In this document: positions 39,442-51,151 of the stretch, piece by piece
Numbering within the stretch: the stretch's first letter is position 1
Layout: each line of letters starts with the position of its first letter
Assembly: GCA_021324675.1 (NCBI GenBank)
Contig: JAJPIR010000121.1
Span: forward strand, 1 to 64,000
From: Actinomycetota bacterium
Lineage (GTDB): Bacteria > Actinomycetota > Actinomycetes > Mycobacteriales > Pseudonocardiaceae
DNA length: 64,000 nt
Direction of reading: 5' to 3'
Position numbers and translations under genes: made by a program
Notes under the pieces: generated by a model
Told to the model about the DNA's origin: nothing
The model's input: only the letters and a program-made list of their open reading frames with translations
Databases searched by the model: none

Positions 39442-41460
39442 ATGGCCTCTGTAGGAGATGGGATCAGCGCACTACCGTCCAAGCAAGTACCTGTCGCCAG
39501 CACCGATAATGGCTTGTTTTGGGAGGCGAAGGTGTCGCGTACAGTGAAATCGGGTCCGCCTCCAGATCCGTTGCCGAAGGCGCCACCACCGCAGCCGCTG
39601 CGGTGGCAGGAGTGGTTGGTGCTGGTGCTTAGCATCCTTGTCATCGCCGTACTGATCATCTTGACAAGTTTGTGGTCGAGGTCGGCAACTCCGTTGTCCT
39701 ACACCGATTTCTTGGCCAAGGTGGACGGTGATCAGGTGGTGTCGGTGACGATTGATGATCGTGGATCGGTGTTCGGGACATTTCGCGATAAAAGCACTTT
39801 CACCAGTCAAATTCCGACAGCGCTGAACAACGCAGGACTTGAATCCCGGCTGGCGGCCAAGAACGTGCGGATCACCGCGGAGAAATCGTCGACTGACTGG
39901 GGTGGCGCGCTGCTGGTCTTCCTGCCGGTGCTGTTATTGATCGGCTTTTTCTTGTGGTCGGGGCGGCAGGCTCAGCGTTCGTTGGGCGGAGGTGTCTTGG
40001 GGTTCGGCAGGTCGAAAACCAAAATCATCGAGGAGCAACGGCCGACGACGCGGTTCGCCGATGTTGCCGGCTATGAGGGCGTGAAGCAGGAAGTCAGCGA
40101 GATCGTGGACTTCCTGCGCGATCCGGCTAAATACGCTGCAGCCGGCGCCAAGGGGCCACGCGGGGTGATCATGGTGGGGCCGCCGGGTACCGGCAAGACG
40201 CTGCTCGGGCGGGCGGTAGCCGGTGAGGCCAGTGTGCCCTTTTTGTCCGTGACCGGCTCAACCTTTGTCGAGATGTTCGTCGGAGTCGGTGCCTCTCGGG
40301 TCCGTGACCTGTTCAACCAAGCGCGCCAGCGGGCGCCGGCGATCATCTTCATCGACGAGATCGATGCGGTGGGCAGCAGGCGTGGCATGAGTGGCGTTGG
40401 CGGACACGAAGAGCGTGAGCAGACACTTAACCAGCTGCTGGCCGAGATGGACGGCTTTGACCAAAGCAGCGGCGTCGTGGTGCTCGCCGCCACGAACAGG
40501 CCCGAAACACTCGACCCGGCGTTGCTGCGACCAGGCCGGTTCGACCGTCAGGTCACGGTGCCGTTGCCCAACCAGAGCGAACGCGCCGCGATCCTTGCCG
40601 TGCACGCCGTAGGCAAGCACCTGGGCGCTGATGTGAACCTGGAGCGCATCGCCCGGGCGACCCCTGGTTTCTCCGGGGCCGACCTGGCCAACCTGCTCAA
40701 CGAGGCGGCGATCTTTGCCATCCGCGCGCACCGAACCGTTATCACCCCTTGCGACCTGGGGGCGGCGCGCGACCGGGTCCTGCTGGGCCGGCGCGAAACG
40801 TCCAATGCGCTACTCCCTGAAGAGCGGCATGCCGTCGCGGTGCACGAGTCCGGGCACGCGCTACTGGCCGCGCTGTGCGATCACGCCGATCCGGTAGAGA
40901 AGGTGACCATCCTGCCGGCCGGCGTGGCACTGGGCGCAACTGAGCAGCTTCCCGAAGCCGAACGGCATCTCTACAGCGAAAGCTACCTCACCGACCAACT
41001 CACCGTTCGCCTCGGTGGCCGGGCGGCAGAACTGATCGTCTTTGGCGAGGGCTCGACCGGTGCGGCCAATGACCTGGTCAGCGCCACCCAACTGGCGACC
41101 AAAATGGTTAGCGAGTTTGGCCTGTCCCCGGTGCTCGGTCCGGTGGGCTACCAGCCGGCCCAATCACCATTCCTTCCCGGTGCGATCAGCCAGATCCCTC
41201 AAGGGCCGTACTCCGAACAGACCCAGCGCCAGATCGACCAAGAAGTCGCGCGGCTGCTCGGCGAGGCCGAAGATCGCGCGGTCGCTGTGCTCAAACGCCA
41301 CCGTGCCGCCCTCGACCGCTTAGCCAGCGTGCTGATGGACCAGGAAACCGTCGACGGTAGTGCCGTATTGAACAGCTTGCGCGACGAGCAACCACCACCG
41401 GACACGGACAGGGGCGGTGACTTGATGCCCGTTGTATCCCTTACGAGAGGTGAGCAGTGA
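39442..41460 (+). CDS. ftsH: FtsH-family AAA+ zinc metalloprotease
   Basis: [71 protein letters not shown]; zinc site HESGH. Confidence 0.95.
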   Translation: MASVGDGISALPSKQVPVASTDNGLFWEAKVSRTVKSGPPPDPLPKAPPPQPLRWQEWLVLVLSILVIAVLIILTSLWSRSATPLSYTDFLAKVDGDQVVSVTIDDRGSVFGTFRDKSTFTSQIPTALNNAGLESRLAAKNVRITAEKSSTDWGGALLVFLPVLLLIGFFLWSGRQAQRSLGGGVLGFGRSKTKIIEEQRPTTRFADVAGYEGVKQEVSEIVDFLRDPAKYAAAGAKGPRGVIMVGPPGTGKTLLGRAVAGEASVPFLSVTGSTFVEMFVGVGASRVRDLFNQARQRAPAIIFIDEIDAVGSRRGMSGVGGHEEREQTLNQLLAEMDGFDQSSGVVVLAATNRPETLDPALLRPGRFDRQVTVPLPNQSERAAILAVHAVGKHLGADVNLERIARATPGFSGADLANLLNEAAIFAIRAHRTVITPCDLGAARDRVLLGRRETSNALLPEERHAVAVHESGHALLAALCDHADPVEKVTILPAGVALGATEQLPEAERHLYSESYLTDQLTVRLGGRAAELIVFGEGSTGAANDLVSATQLATKMVSEFGLSPVLGPVGYQPAQSPFLPGAISQIPQGPYSEQTQRQIDQEVARLLGEAEDRAVAVLKRHRAALDRLASVLMDQETVDGSAVLNSLRDEQPPPDTDRGGDLMPVVSLTRGEQ

Positions 41461-41559
41461 CGTCTTGCCTGGGATGACCGTCTGTTATGCCGTCTTCGCG
41501 ATTGCTCTGCGAGGTCGAATGAGCCACCTAATGAAGCCGTATTATGAAAGGAGCAGGAA

Positions 41560-41976
41560 ATGGAACTGTCATTGTTTTTGGCCCGAGCTTGGGGGCTGTT
41601 TTCTGTTATCACCTCTGCAGGGTTGCTGCTCAATAAAGGGAGTTTCATCAGCATGATGGAACACCTTCAAACAGATAGCGTTGGTATGCTCCTTGCGGGC
41701 GTTATCGCACTTGGCATCGGAACCGCCCAAGTAGCGGGATTCAACTGCTGGACAGCCGACTACCGAGGCTTGATTACCTTGTTCGGATGGGTGTCATTGC
41801 TAAAGGGAGCTGTGATCATCTTCGTGCCCGGTTACATGGCACGATTCGCCCTAGCGTTTACCAAGGAGACCTGGTATACAGCTTCTCTGGTAGTTTTCTT
41901 TATCATGGGGGCATACTTGTGTTACGCGGGCTTTGCAAGACGAGGAGCCACCGAAGATCTGCCCGTACACCGTTAA
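41560..41976 (+). CDS. Small multi-TM membrane protein, hypothetical
   Basis: 138 aa; AAAGGAG-type SD; 3-4 hydrophobic segments; less GC-rich than its neighbours. Confidence 0.6.
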   Translation: MELSLFLARAWGLFSVITSAGLLLNKGSFISMMEHLQTDSVGMLLAGVIALGIGTAQVAGFNCWTADYRGLITLFGWVSLLKGAVIIFVPGYMARFALAFTKETWYTASLVVFFIMGAYLCYAGFARRGATEDLPVHR

Positions 41977-42845
41977 GTTTCTTCTTCTAAGGCAACGGAG
42001 CCAGCGATGAACGAGCGAGCAGCAACATCTCCGGAGTCGCAAAGCGCTGTGAAGTTGTTGCGCGAGGCAGCCGAGACGCTGCGGCAGGCAGCCCGGGACG
42101 CGACGCCAGGACGATGGCGATGGGGTGATCCAGACGGAGGCGGTGGTGGGTTGGAACAGTACCGCTCAACTGTGCAACACCTTCCGATGTCTACCCCGCT
42201 TACCGCTATCAGGCGACAGAGGCCGTCGGTGAACCGGTGCATCCTCGGCTGCGGGATCCCCTAGAGGTTTTCGAGGACGCGCTGCAGCACACCGCTCCGC
42301 GCGTGTCAGCCAGCGGCCGCTGGGCCGCGCTGATCAGCCCGCTGCTTGCTGAGCCCTTCGCTACGTTGCTGCACTCACTGGCACAGCGTCTGGAGGAAAC
42401 GATCGAAGCTGGCGGCTCAGCAGATGCCGAGCCCTACCGATCGGCGGTCGCTGCCGCGAAGATCATCGTCGAAGCGACGGCACATTAGATCAAGCGACAG
42501 ATGGGCAAGCTAATTGATGGAACCTGACCCGCAACGGCACGTGGCGCGGTAGTTGCGCGCCACGTTGGTGATGTCCACGCAAGATCGCATTCGTATTCCT
42601 TCAACGACAGATTTGCTGCTGTCGCCTAATCGTGCCGTGAACTCGGCGCCGGCCACCTGGTCAAAACACAAAACGTGAGACTTCCACAGAATTGGCTGAC
42701 AGGCCGTTGGTATAGACGCCAGCTCACGCGACGCAAGTCACGGGCAGTGGGGAATTCAGCCGGGGGGCATTGGTGGCCTGCGGTGGTAAAGGGTGGGGAC
42801 CTTCGCCTCTGTGGTGGGGGTTGTTGGAAGTGCCATCGTGGTCGT

Positions 42846-44345
42846 ATGGATACAGTCGTGAAGATCTGGCAGGGTGAGCTTTGCGGCAGCGTTGCTGATG
42901 GTGTTTACACGTTTTTGGGAGTTCCCTACGCGGCGCCGCCGTTTGGTGCGAATCGGCTCTTGCCGCCCCAGCCCGTTGAATCGTGGGATGGTGTGCGGGA
43001 TGCGACCAGGTTCGGGGCAGAGCCACCTCAGGTGTCGCCCCCGTGGTCTGTCCTGGGTCGCGCCGGGACCGGTGAGGATTGTTTGAACCTCAATATATGG
43101 ACGCCTGACCTGGCGGCCGGGTTGCCGGTGATGGTCTGGGTTCCGGGTGGCATGTTCGAGATCGGATCCAAGGCGTTGTACAACGGCAGTCATTTTGCCT
43201 GTGATGGGGTCGTCTGCGTGGTGATCAGCTACCGTGTCGGGGCCGAGGGATTCCTTTACTTGGCTGACGGGTACGCCAATCTGGGCCTGTTGGATCAGGT
43301 TGCGGCCCTGGAGTGGGTACGAGACAACATCACCGCTTTCGGTGGTGATCCCGCCAACGTGACCATCTTTGGTGAGTCGGCCGGTGCGATGAGCGTGGGC
43401 ACCCTGCTGTCGATGCCTCGCGCCGAGGGGCTGTTCCGGCGCGCGATCGCGCAAAGCGGGGCCGCTCACCAGGTGCTAACGGCTGAGGCCGCGCAGCGGA
43501 TCGGTCGGTATCTGGCCGAGAAACTGGGTGTTGCGCCAACTCAAAAGGCGATCGCCGCGGTCCCCGTCGAGCAACTCCTGGCGGCACAGGCGGAGCTGAA
43601 GGAAGAGTTGCTTACTCATCCGGACCCGCAGCGCTGGGGCCAAGAAGTGGTGACTAGCACGCTGCCGTGGCAGCCGGTCATCGACGGCCAGGTCATTCCC
43701 GGTCCCCCGATCAACCGGATCGCCGCCGGCGCCAGCGCGCAGGCCGATGTCATCGTCGGCACCAACACCGATGACTGGCGGCTGTTTTCCGTCTTCAGCG
43801 GCGCGATCGATCAGATCAGCAAGCAGGTCCTGACCGGGCCCGTCGGCGTTTACGGGCATCGGGCGCTGGCTGCCTACGGGTTACCGCTCGAGACGGCACT
43901 GGCCGCATATCGGGCCGCTTACCCGGACGCAACCGCTGGCGACCTGCTCACGGCGGTGCAGACCGACTGGTGGGTGCGCATTCCTGCTATCCGCCTGGCC
44001 GACGCCCACGTAAACGCCACCTCGGGCACCTACATGTATGAGTTCGCCTGGTCCTCACCGCAATTCAACGGACGCCTTGGTGCGGTCCACGCGCTGGAGA
44101 TTCCCTTCATCTTCGACACCCTCGATAAAGACCTCCCGCTGCTCGGTCCGCTGCTGGGACCAAACCCGCCCCAGCAACTCGCCGACACCATGCACGCCGC
44201 GTGGGTCGGCTTTGCCACCAACGGTGACCCTGGCTGGCCGACATACGATCTGGGTCGCAGAGCCACCATGCGCTTCAACACGACCTCGCAGGTCGTTGAC
44301 GATCCCCGAGCCTGGGAACGGGTCCTATGGGAAGGCATCCGTTAG
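42846..44345 (+). CDS. Type-B carboxylesterase
   Basis: GELCGSVADGVYTFLGVPYAAPPFGANR...GEDCLNLNIWTP...VTIFGESAGAMSVGTLLSMP; ATG at 42846. Confidence 0.9.
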   Translation: MDTVVKIWQGELCGSVADGVYTFLGVPYAAPPFGANRLLPPQPVESWDGVRDATRFGAEPPQVSPPWSVLGRAGTGEDCLNLNIWTPDLAAGLPVMVWVPGGMFEIGSKALYNGSHFACDGVVCVVISYRVGAEGFLYLADGYANLGLLDQVAALEWVRDNITAFGGDPANVTIFGESAGAMSVGTLLSMPRAEGLFRRAIAQSGAAHQVLTAEAAQRIGRYLAEKLGVAPTQKAIAAVPVEQLLAAQAELKEELLTHPDPQRWGQEVVTSTLPWQPVIDGQVIPGPPINRIAAGASAQADVIVGTNTDDWRLFSVFSGAIDQISKQVLTGPVGVYGHRALAAYGLPLETALAAYRAAYPDATAGDLLTAVQTDWWVRIPAIRLADAHVNATSGTYMYEFAWSSPQFNGRLGAVHALEIPFIFDTLDKDLPLLGPLLGPNPPQQLADTMHAAWVGFATNGDPGWPTYDLGRRATMRFNTTSQVVDDPRAWERVLWEGIR

Positions 44346-45046
44346 CGTTGCCGGCACGATCCTGGAACCCGCCAATCGCGCTCGCCGCGGTTGTCAGCGT
44401 CGTAGCTGGTTACGCGTTGGGCATCCGGCCTCGCATGCTTCGCTGGGGCGCAACCGACGAAGAGGTGCAGCGGCCGTACCCCGGCGCTGATCTTGTGCCC
44501 GCTGGCAAGCGGGGCGCCACGATGGCGGCGACGATCAATGCGTCGCCTTGGGTGCTATGGCCGTGGCTAGTTCAGATGGGTTGCAATCGTGCCGGTTGGT
44601 ACAGCTGGGACCGTCTCGACAACGGTGGCGTTCCCAGCGCCCGGCGGATCCACCCCGAGTGGCAGCACATCGCGGTGGGCGACCGCCTGGACGCGATTCC
44701 CAGTGGAAATGCCTGGTTCGAGGTTGCGGCGTTGGAACCGGGGACCTTTCTGGCTTTGCGGGCATCATTTGACTTGTACGGGCACCCGTTCGACCCGAAT
44801 GGCTCGTGGCCGCGTTATTACACCGATTCCGTCTGGTGCTTCCTGTTGCAGGAGCTACCCGGTAAGCGCACGCGACTCGTGGTCAGCGGCTACGCGGCCG
44901 CACGCCCGAGGTCGTTGCAGGCGATCCTCAATTTTGTTTTTTGGGAACCAGCGCACTGGATCATGCAGACCCGGCAGTTCACGAACCTCCAGCGGCGCAC
45001 CGAGGCCGGACAGCTCCCAAACCGTTTTCCTCATGATCTTCCCTAG
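44327..45046 (+). CDS. SRPBCC-like membrane-anchored protein
   Basis: ATINASPWVLWPWLVQMGCNRAGWYSWDRLDNGGVPSARRIHPEWQHIAVGDRL. Confidence 0.65.
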   Translation: MGRHPLALPARSWNPPIALAAVVSVVAGYALGIRPRMLRWGATDEEVQRPYPGADLVPAGKRGATMAATINASPWVLWPWLVQMGCNRAGWYSWDRLDNGGVPSARRIHPEWQHIAVGDRLDAIPSGNAWFEVAALEPGTFLALRASFDLYGHPFDPNGSWPRYYTDSVWCFLLQELPGKRTRLVVSGYAAARPRSLQAILNFVFWEPAHWIMQTRQFTNLQRRTEAGQLPNRFPHDLP

Positions 45047-45155
45047 CGCCACGAGCTGCACCGATAACGTTACTGGTAAATCCCTTCGCTTACACTGGCC
45101 CGCGTGACGCCCGCCAGCGCGGTGAAATGGCAGTCAGGCTCAGTCCTGAGAGAGG

Positions 45156-47859
45156 TCAGCTGAGCAGTTCCACGGTGCCCCGATCGCCGTCCACCCGGAT
45201 GCGTTGGCCAGTCTGAATCTGGTTTGTTGCGCCATCAACTGAGACAACCGCCGGAATACCGTATTCACGTGCAACGAGTGACCCATGGGTCATCAACCCG
45301 CCGACCTCCATCACCATGGCCGCCGCGTTGAGGAACAACGGGGTCCATCCGGGATCGCAATAACGGCCCACCAATATTTCATTTTTCTCTAATAGCGCAT
45401 CGTTCGGGTCGTGAACGACCCTGGCGCGGCCTTCCGCCACGCCACCCGAGACAGGCGTTCCCACAAGGGTGCCGTGAGGTAATCCTCCGGGCTCCCATAC
45501 CTGTGCGCCGACTTCGCCCTCGCTGGTCATAACTCTTGGTGGGCGCATGGCGGCGTGATGCCGGAATGTCAGGCGACGCTTGACGATGTCAACCGCGAGC
45601 GGCACGGTGGGATCGCTCAGACCACTCATGAGCTCGTCGAGTCGCAGGAACCAGACGTCTTCGACCGCGGCGAGTTGTCCTGTCCGCACCAAGACAGCGC
45701 CGACGTTAAGCAATTGCGCCCGAGCCTCCGCGAAGATTTTCGCGAGCGCGAATTTCGGCATCTCTCGGATAGGCAAGTAGGCGCGGATGACCTCGATCAG
45801 CCGCTCGATGAGGGCCTGCTTGGCGTGTCGTAGCGCCGTGTCTGCGGCATGCGACCGCAGTCTCCCGGCAGCTCGCCGAGCCTGTTGAGCTAGCCGATCG
45901 ACGCGGACCCGCTGTTCGCCTTGCACACCCCCCGCCAGGTTGCCGCGGATCACCTGAAGAAGGAGTGTGGTGTCCTCATGCCATCGGGGTCGGCTTAGAT
46001 CGATCTCGGCTGGGCCCCGGAATCCATAGTCGTCCAGGAATCGTTGGAGGGCTTTGCGGAAGTCCTGGCCACCTTCCGCGGAGGTGATCTCGTTAATTCC
46101 CTTGCCGCCGCGGATCGCTGCTGTGATCAGCGGATGATCACGAGCCACGTCGGCGAGATCACCGAGCGCCAGGTTCATCGCCGTGATGACGTCTAAGTGG
46201 AGTGCCTTACCTAAGGCATCGATGTCTTGGTCGGCACCTGGGCATAGCCGGAAGCCACGCTTGCGCAATTGTTGCCGCCAGGAAGGGATAAAACCGCTGC
46301 ACGAGGTCCTGCCCCGCGGTCACGAGCTGGGCTAGGACTGCGCGCAGCCGGCCAAGCTGATCAGGGTGAATGCGGATTCGGGCGATCGCAGCTGCGGCAT
46401 AGTCGTCGTACCAGGCACGCTCGCGCTCCGCGACTCCGCTCGTGCTGCTGACCAGCAGCGCACGAAAGATCGACATGAGGTTGCGCGGGCGCAATCCCAC
46501 CGCCTCGATGTCCCTGAGCTTCGCACGGGTGCTGGCCGCGAGGTCATGGTGCCTGAGTAGGGCGACGAGTTCGGCTTGCGGGGGTTTGTCGCTAAAGCCG
46601 AAGCCTCGCAGCACCCACTGACGAATTACGGGTCCGGCAAGTAGCGCGGTGACATCGATGTAGAGGCGGCCTCCCGCCCGCGCGGTCCCGAACGGCGTGA
46701 CGGCCAGGTGCTGCCAGACGTCCAAAACCAAAGGCGGCATCGCCTCAGGCATGGCCTGCTTGTGGCCAAAGGAGTAATAGACGTGCAGTTCATTGTCGGC
46801 CGGCGGTGGGGAGGGCAGGGGGAACAGCGTCGTAATCGGACGGGATTGCAAAATGGCATACCGGCCATCCACCAGCGCCCACTCGATGTCTTGTGGGCTA
46901 CCGAATACCCGCTCGACGTCACCAACCATTTTGGTGAGGGTGAGAGCCTGGTCGTCTGATAGCACATGCACCAGGTGATGGCCTCGTTCCCGCGCTGCGG
47001 TCTGGACGCCGCCTTGCAGCCGAGATTCCACGATCACACGCTGATCCCCGATCACGTAGTCGATAATCTGTTCCCGGAGCCGATCGACGCGCATGCGGTC
47101 AGGTGTTACCGTGCCGCTCACCTGCGCCTGGCCTAGACCGAGCACTGCCTCAATGACGGCGATATGGCGGTTGCCGCTTTTCGGGTCGGCCGAGAAGGCG
47201 ACCCCGGCCGCCTCCGGGTCAATCATCTGTTGCACCAGAACTGCCATGGCTACTTTGTCCTGCGGTATCTGGTGCTGCGCTCGATACCGGATGGCGCGCT
47301 CGGTGAACAGGCTTGCCATGCAGGTCTGGATGGCCTCGACCAGGCGCTGCTCTCCGCGGACATTGAGGATCGTCTCGTGCTGTCCGGCGAAAGAGGCATA
47401 CGGCCGGTCCTCTGCTGTGGCGCTGGAACGTACCGCATACGCCCGGTCGGTCCCCGCTGCTTCGAGCGCCGCGGCGATGGCCCGCCGAAGAGGGGTCGGA
47501 AGTGGCCGCTGGCTGATGCAGTCCCGCAGCTGCGCCGCGTGCGCAGCAAGCGCGTCCCCGTCGCTGGGATCAACCAACGCCAGGCGCTGGATCAGATCCC
47601 CAACGTCACCATCCTCGGTCATGATTGAGTAAGCGGTGGTAGTGACGCAAAAGCCGCCGGGAATGGTGAATCCGTCCCGCTGAAGTCTTGCCAGATTTGT
47701 CGCCTTGGCTCCCACCATGCTGGAGTGGGTCGCCTGAGGATCGTCGAGCATCACGACGACCGATGGGTGGGGTTTCGAGCTGCCTGCTTGTGGCGGGTGC
47801 GGTGGGTGGGAACCTGAATGGTTCGGCTGGGACTTCGACGGCCTGGACCATGTGACCAT
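45156..47859 (-). pseudogene. Rifampin-phosphotransferase/PEP-synthase-like enzyme split by a frameshift
   Basis: 46207-47859 carries the ATP-grasp part (VGAKATNLARLQRDGFTIPGGFCVT...AYAVRSSATAEDRPYASFAGQHET...IEWALVDGRYAILQSRPITT); 45156-46268 carries the His domain (GGLMTHGSLVAREYGIPAVV). Frames differ at about 46250. Confidence 0.85.
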
Positions 47860-48178
47860 CTCCTCCTAAATCCCCATGGAGCAGGGCTAGCCGCAAGGCT
47901 ATGCATGACCAGCCGGGGACATAGGGTCAAAGATCCCTACTCGTTAGGGGTCTTGGTGCTCTTACTTTTCGTATCGAACTTGAGCACGCTGGTGGTGAAT
48001 CGCGAGAACCATCTAGTGGACGGGGAAGTCGCCGTTTTGCGCGCCGCCGTGGTGACGCTGGGGACGTTTTGGACAGGCTCCGGCCCACACCTATCGGCGG
48101 GATGTGTGAAATCGGCCTGATGCACGCCGGAGAGTCAGGCTTAGCGGAATTCCCCTGTGCAGACCAGGGAGGGCAGCC

Positions 48179-48955
48179 TTGACCGCAGCAATCAAGGTTC
48201 GCGACCTGATCGTCATTCTCGGCGGCCGGCGCATCTTGCACGGTCTGACCTTCGCCGTACCGTCCGGGCAGGTGACGGGATTACTCGGGCCCAGTGGCTG
48301 CGGCAAGACCACGCTGATGCGTTGCGTGGTCGGGGCCCAGCAGATCAATTCCGGTGAGATCCGCATACTTGGCATGGCGGCCGGGGCTGCAGCACTGCGC
48401 CACCGGGTGGGATATGTCACCCAGGCCTTCTCGATCTACACCGACCTGTCAGCACGGGACAACGTCCGCTATTTCGCCGCGGTTTATGGCACTTCCCGCG
48501 CCGCCGCTGACCAGGCGCTGGCCGACGTGGCCCTGGCTGATCGTGCCGACCAGAAGGTGAGCACGCTATCGGGCGGGGAACGGGCGCGGGTATCGCTGGC
48601 GTGCGCACTGCTAGCCGGTCCCGAGCTGCTTGTCCTTGACGAACCCACCGTGGGCCTGGACCCGGTATTGCGCCACGATCTGTGGGCCCGCTTCCATGCT
48701 CTGGCTGCCTCGGGCACCACGCTGTTTGTATCCAGCCATGTCATGGACGAGGCCAGCCGCTGCGACCGGCTGCTGCTGATGCGTGACGGGCGTCTTATCG
48801 CTGACGACACACCGCAGGCGTTGCGGACCGCAACCGGCACCGCTGATCTGGAAGAGGCCTTCTTACGGCTGATCCAGCGCGCGGCAGCTGGGGACTTGAC
48901 CACCTACCCACACGCGCCACCCAGCGAGATGGCCGATCAGCAGGTGACACGGTGA
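48179..48955 (+). CDS. ABC transporter ATP-binding protein
   Basis: GLLGPSGCGKTTLMRCVVG; VSTLSGGERARVSLACALLAGPELLVLDEPTVGLD; TTG start with AGGGAGGG SD. Confidence 0.92.
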   Translation: MTAAIKVRDLIVILGGRRILHGLTFAVPSGQVTGLLGPSGCGKTTLMRCVVGAQQINSGEIRILGMAAGAAALRHRVGYVTQAFSIYTDLSARDNVRYFAAVYGTSRAAADQALADVALADRADQKVSTLSGGERARVSLACALLAGPELLVLDEPTVGLDPVLRHDLWARFHALAASGTTLFVSSHVMDEASRCDRLLLMRDGRLIADDTPQALRTATGTADLEEAFLRLIQRAAAGDLTTYPHAPPSEMADQQVTR

Positions 48956-50352
48956 GACATCTGGTCTCTGCCCGGATCACGGCCGCGACCGCGCGTCGGG
49001 TGTTGACGCAGTTGCGTGGCGACCGCCGCACGGTGGCCCTGATGCTAATCGTTCCCAGCCTGCTGCTGGTGTTGACCAACCAGATGTTCGATTCCCGGCC
49101 GGTGTTCGACCGGGTCGCATTGCTGCTGCTGGGGATCTTCCCGTTTACCACGATGTTTTTGATCACTAGCGTGGCGATGCTGCGGGAACGGACCAGCGGA
49201 ACCCTGGAGCGGTTGCTGACCACACCGATGTCCAAACTGGACTTACTGCTCGGCTACGGCATCGCTTTTGCCCTGGCCGCAGCGGCCCAAGCCGCGGTGA
49301 CGTGCGGGGCCGCCTACTGGTTACTCAACCTGGACACCCCGGGAAACCCGTGGCTGGTCGTGGGGATCGCGATCATCAGCGCGGTCGTCGGTATGGCGCT
49401 GGGTCTGCTCAGCAGTGCCTTCGCCACCAGCGAGTTCCAGGCGGTGCAGTTCATGCCCGCCGTGGTCATGCCCCAAATCCTGCTCGGCGGGCTGTTCGTG
49501 CCCCGCGAGCAGATGGCCGGATGGCTGCACACGGTCAGCGACGCCTTGCCGCTGACCTACGTCATCGAGGCTCTCGGCGAGGTGGGCCGCACCTCACTGG
49601 TGACCAACAAGCTGCTGCGTGACACCGGCATCATGATCGGCGTCGCAATCGTCGCCTTGGCGCTGGCCGCGTCCACCCTGCGACGGCGCACAGGTCCGCT
49701 GGCGCGCTCCGCGCGCCGGGCACTGCTGGTGATTCCCGTGATCGTGCTCCTGGTCAGCGGCGTCCTAGCAGCAGACTATCTGCTTCAAGCTCGCAGGTAT
49801 GTCTGGACTGACAATGCCCAAATTGACGGCGACAAGATCCCAATCCTCGCCCCGGTCAGCGGCACGCTCATCGGCTGGCACGCTACCCAGGGCAGCACCC
49901 TGCGCAAAGATCAAAACATCGGGCGCATTGAAATCCGAAATAGTTTCGGGCTACCACAAAAAGTCATCCGGGCACCCGCCGACGGCACCGTCGCACTCGA
50001 CAACGGAATCGAGGGAGCCCACGTCACCGCCGGTACCCAGCTGGCCGTCACCTACGACCTGTCCGCGATCTATGTGACCGCCCGAATCGACGAGACCGCC
50101 ATCAGAGACGTCCACCTTGGCCAACAGGTCGACATCACCACCGACGCCTACCCCGACATCACCCTCACCGGTTACGTGGGCGAGATCCAAGGTAGCTCCG
50201 CCGGCGTGCTTTCTACCGCCCCGCAAGACAACACCACCGGACGCTTCCAGAAGCTCACCCAGTGGATCCCGGTAAAGATCGCAATTGCCGAGCCCAAGAA
50301 CCTCACCCTGGTTCCTGGAATGAACGTCACCGTGAAAATACACAGGAACTAG
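48952..50352 (+). CDS. ABC-2 permease fused to C-terminal HlyD/EmrA-like membrane fusion domain
   Basis: Permease RERTSGTLERLLTTPMSKLDLLLGYGIAFAL...PLTYVIEALGEV; then TM plus RRYVWTDNAQIDGDKIPILAPVSGTLIGWHATQGSTLRKDQNIGRIEI...YVTARIDETAIRDVHLGQQVDITTDAYPDITLTGYVGEI in one ORF; ATGA-type overlap with the ATPase. Confidence 0.88.
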   Translation: MRHLVSARITAATARRVLTQLRGDRRTVALMLIVPSLLLVLTNQMFDSRPVFDRVALLLLGIFPFTTMFLITSVAMLRERTSGTLERLLTTPMSKLDLLLGYGIAFALAAAAQAAVTCGAAYWLLNLDTPGNPWLVVGIAIISAVVGMALGLLSSAFATSEFQAVQFMPAVVMPQILLGGLFVPREQMAGWLHTVSDALPLTYVIEALGEVGRTSLVTNKLLRDTGIMIGVAIVALALAASTLRRRTGPLARSARRALLVIPVIVLLVSGVLAADYLLQARRYVWTDNAQIDGDKIPILAPVSGTLIGWHATQGSTLRKDQNIGRIEIRNSFGLPQKVIRAPADGTVALDNGIEGAHVTAGTQLAVTYDLSAIYVTARIDETAIRDVHLGQQVDITTDAYPDITLTGYVGEIQGSSAGVLSTAPQDNTTGRFQKLTQWIPVKIAIAEPKNLTLVPGMNVTVKIHRN

Positions 50353-50557
50353 CAGGCGGGGCCGGTCATCAGCCAGACCGACAGGTCGTCGCCGATCGTA
50401 GGCTGCTCGACCACTTTTCTCATCCCGCTGGGTTGCCGGCCTGCTACTGCTACCGCATTAATAATCCTCGTAGGCTGGTAGATAACTAGAGCCTCAAGTC
50501 CTCAACGGTGAGGACCTGAGCCTGTGTGCAGCCGGACACAAAAAGATGCATGGGCGA

Positions 50558-51022
50558 TTACAGATAAGCACCGGGTTCAAAGGGCGGCGGTAGCTCCCCC
50601 GGTACGATCCGACGACCGCTGATTGCATGCGGGATCAAGCGTATCCAGTGCCCGCGGTGGCCGGGTGCCCATGGCTGCACATCACTGCACTTGGTACGTT
50701 CGATTAATTCGGTCCTGTGCTCACTGGTCACTTCTTCAGCGAGGCCGCGCACGAGCACGCTCCAACCACTGCGCGTCTGCTGATCAATATAATCTACCTC
50801 AAAGCTCACGTTAGCGTGGTCCGCCGCGGCAAGCTTGGTGCCAACGTTTGTACGTATCACGATTACGCCAGCCTCATCGAGAGCGTAGTTTACGGGAAAG
50901 ATGAGGGGATAATGATCGGCATTGACACCCAAACGGCCTATCTGTTGGGTAGCCAACAGCAGGTAGCACTCGTCAGCGCTGATCACTCGCAGCTCGGGAC
51001 GGTCCTCATTCGCGGTCATCAT
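50558..51022 (-). CDS. PPOX-fold protein
   Basis: LRVISADECYLLLATQQIGRLGVNADHYPLIFPVNYALDEAGVIVIRTNVGTKLAAADHANVSFEVDYIDQQTRSGWSVLVRGLAEEV. Confidence 0.85.
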   Translation of the reverse strand: MMTANEDRPELRVISADECYLLLATQQIGRLGVNADHYPLIFPVNYALDEAGVIVIRTNVGTKLAAADHANVSFEVDYIDQQTRSGWSVLVRGLAEEVTSEHRTELIERTKCSDVQPWAPGHRGHWIRLIPHAISGRRIVPGELPPPFEPGAYL

Positions 51023-51103
51023 AACCTTCCTTCGCCCAATACCTGATTACATCATCCTTACCCTGATATGTGATTTCCCACGGTCCATTGGTTCCGTGGA
51101 ACC

Positions 51104-51118
51104 AGGACGAAGGGCCCT
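51104..51118. promoter_or_regulatory. Putative DosR box
   Basis: AGGACGAAGGGCCCT between 51022(-) and 51152(+). Confidence 0.45.
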
Positions 51119-51151
51119 ACTTAGCCCGGGAGCAGCAGCGCAGCATCCAAG

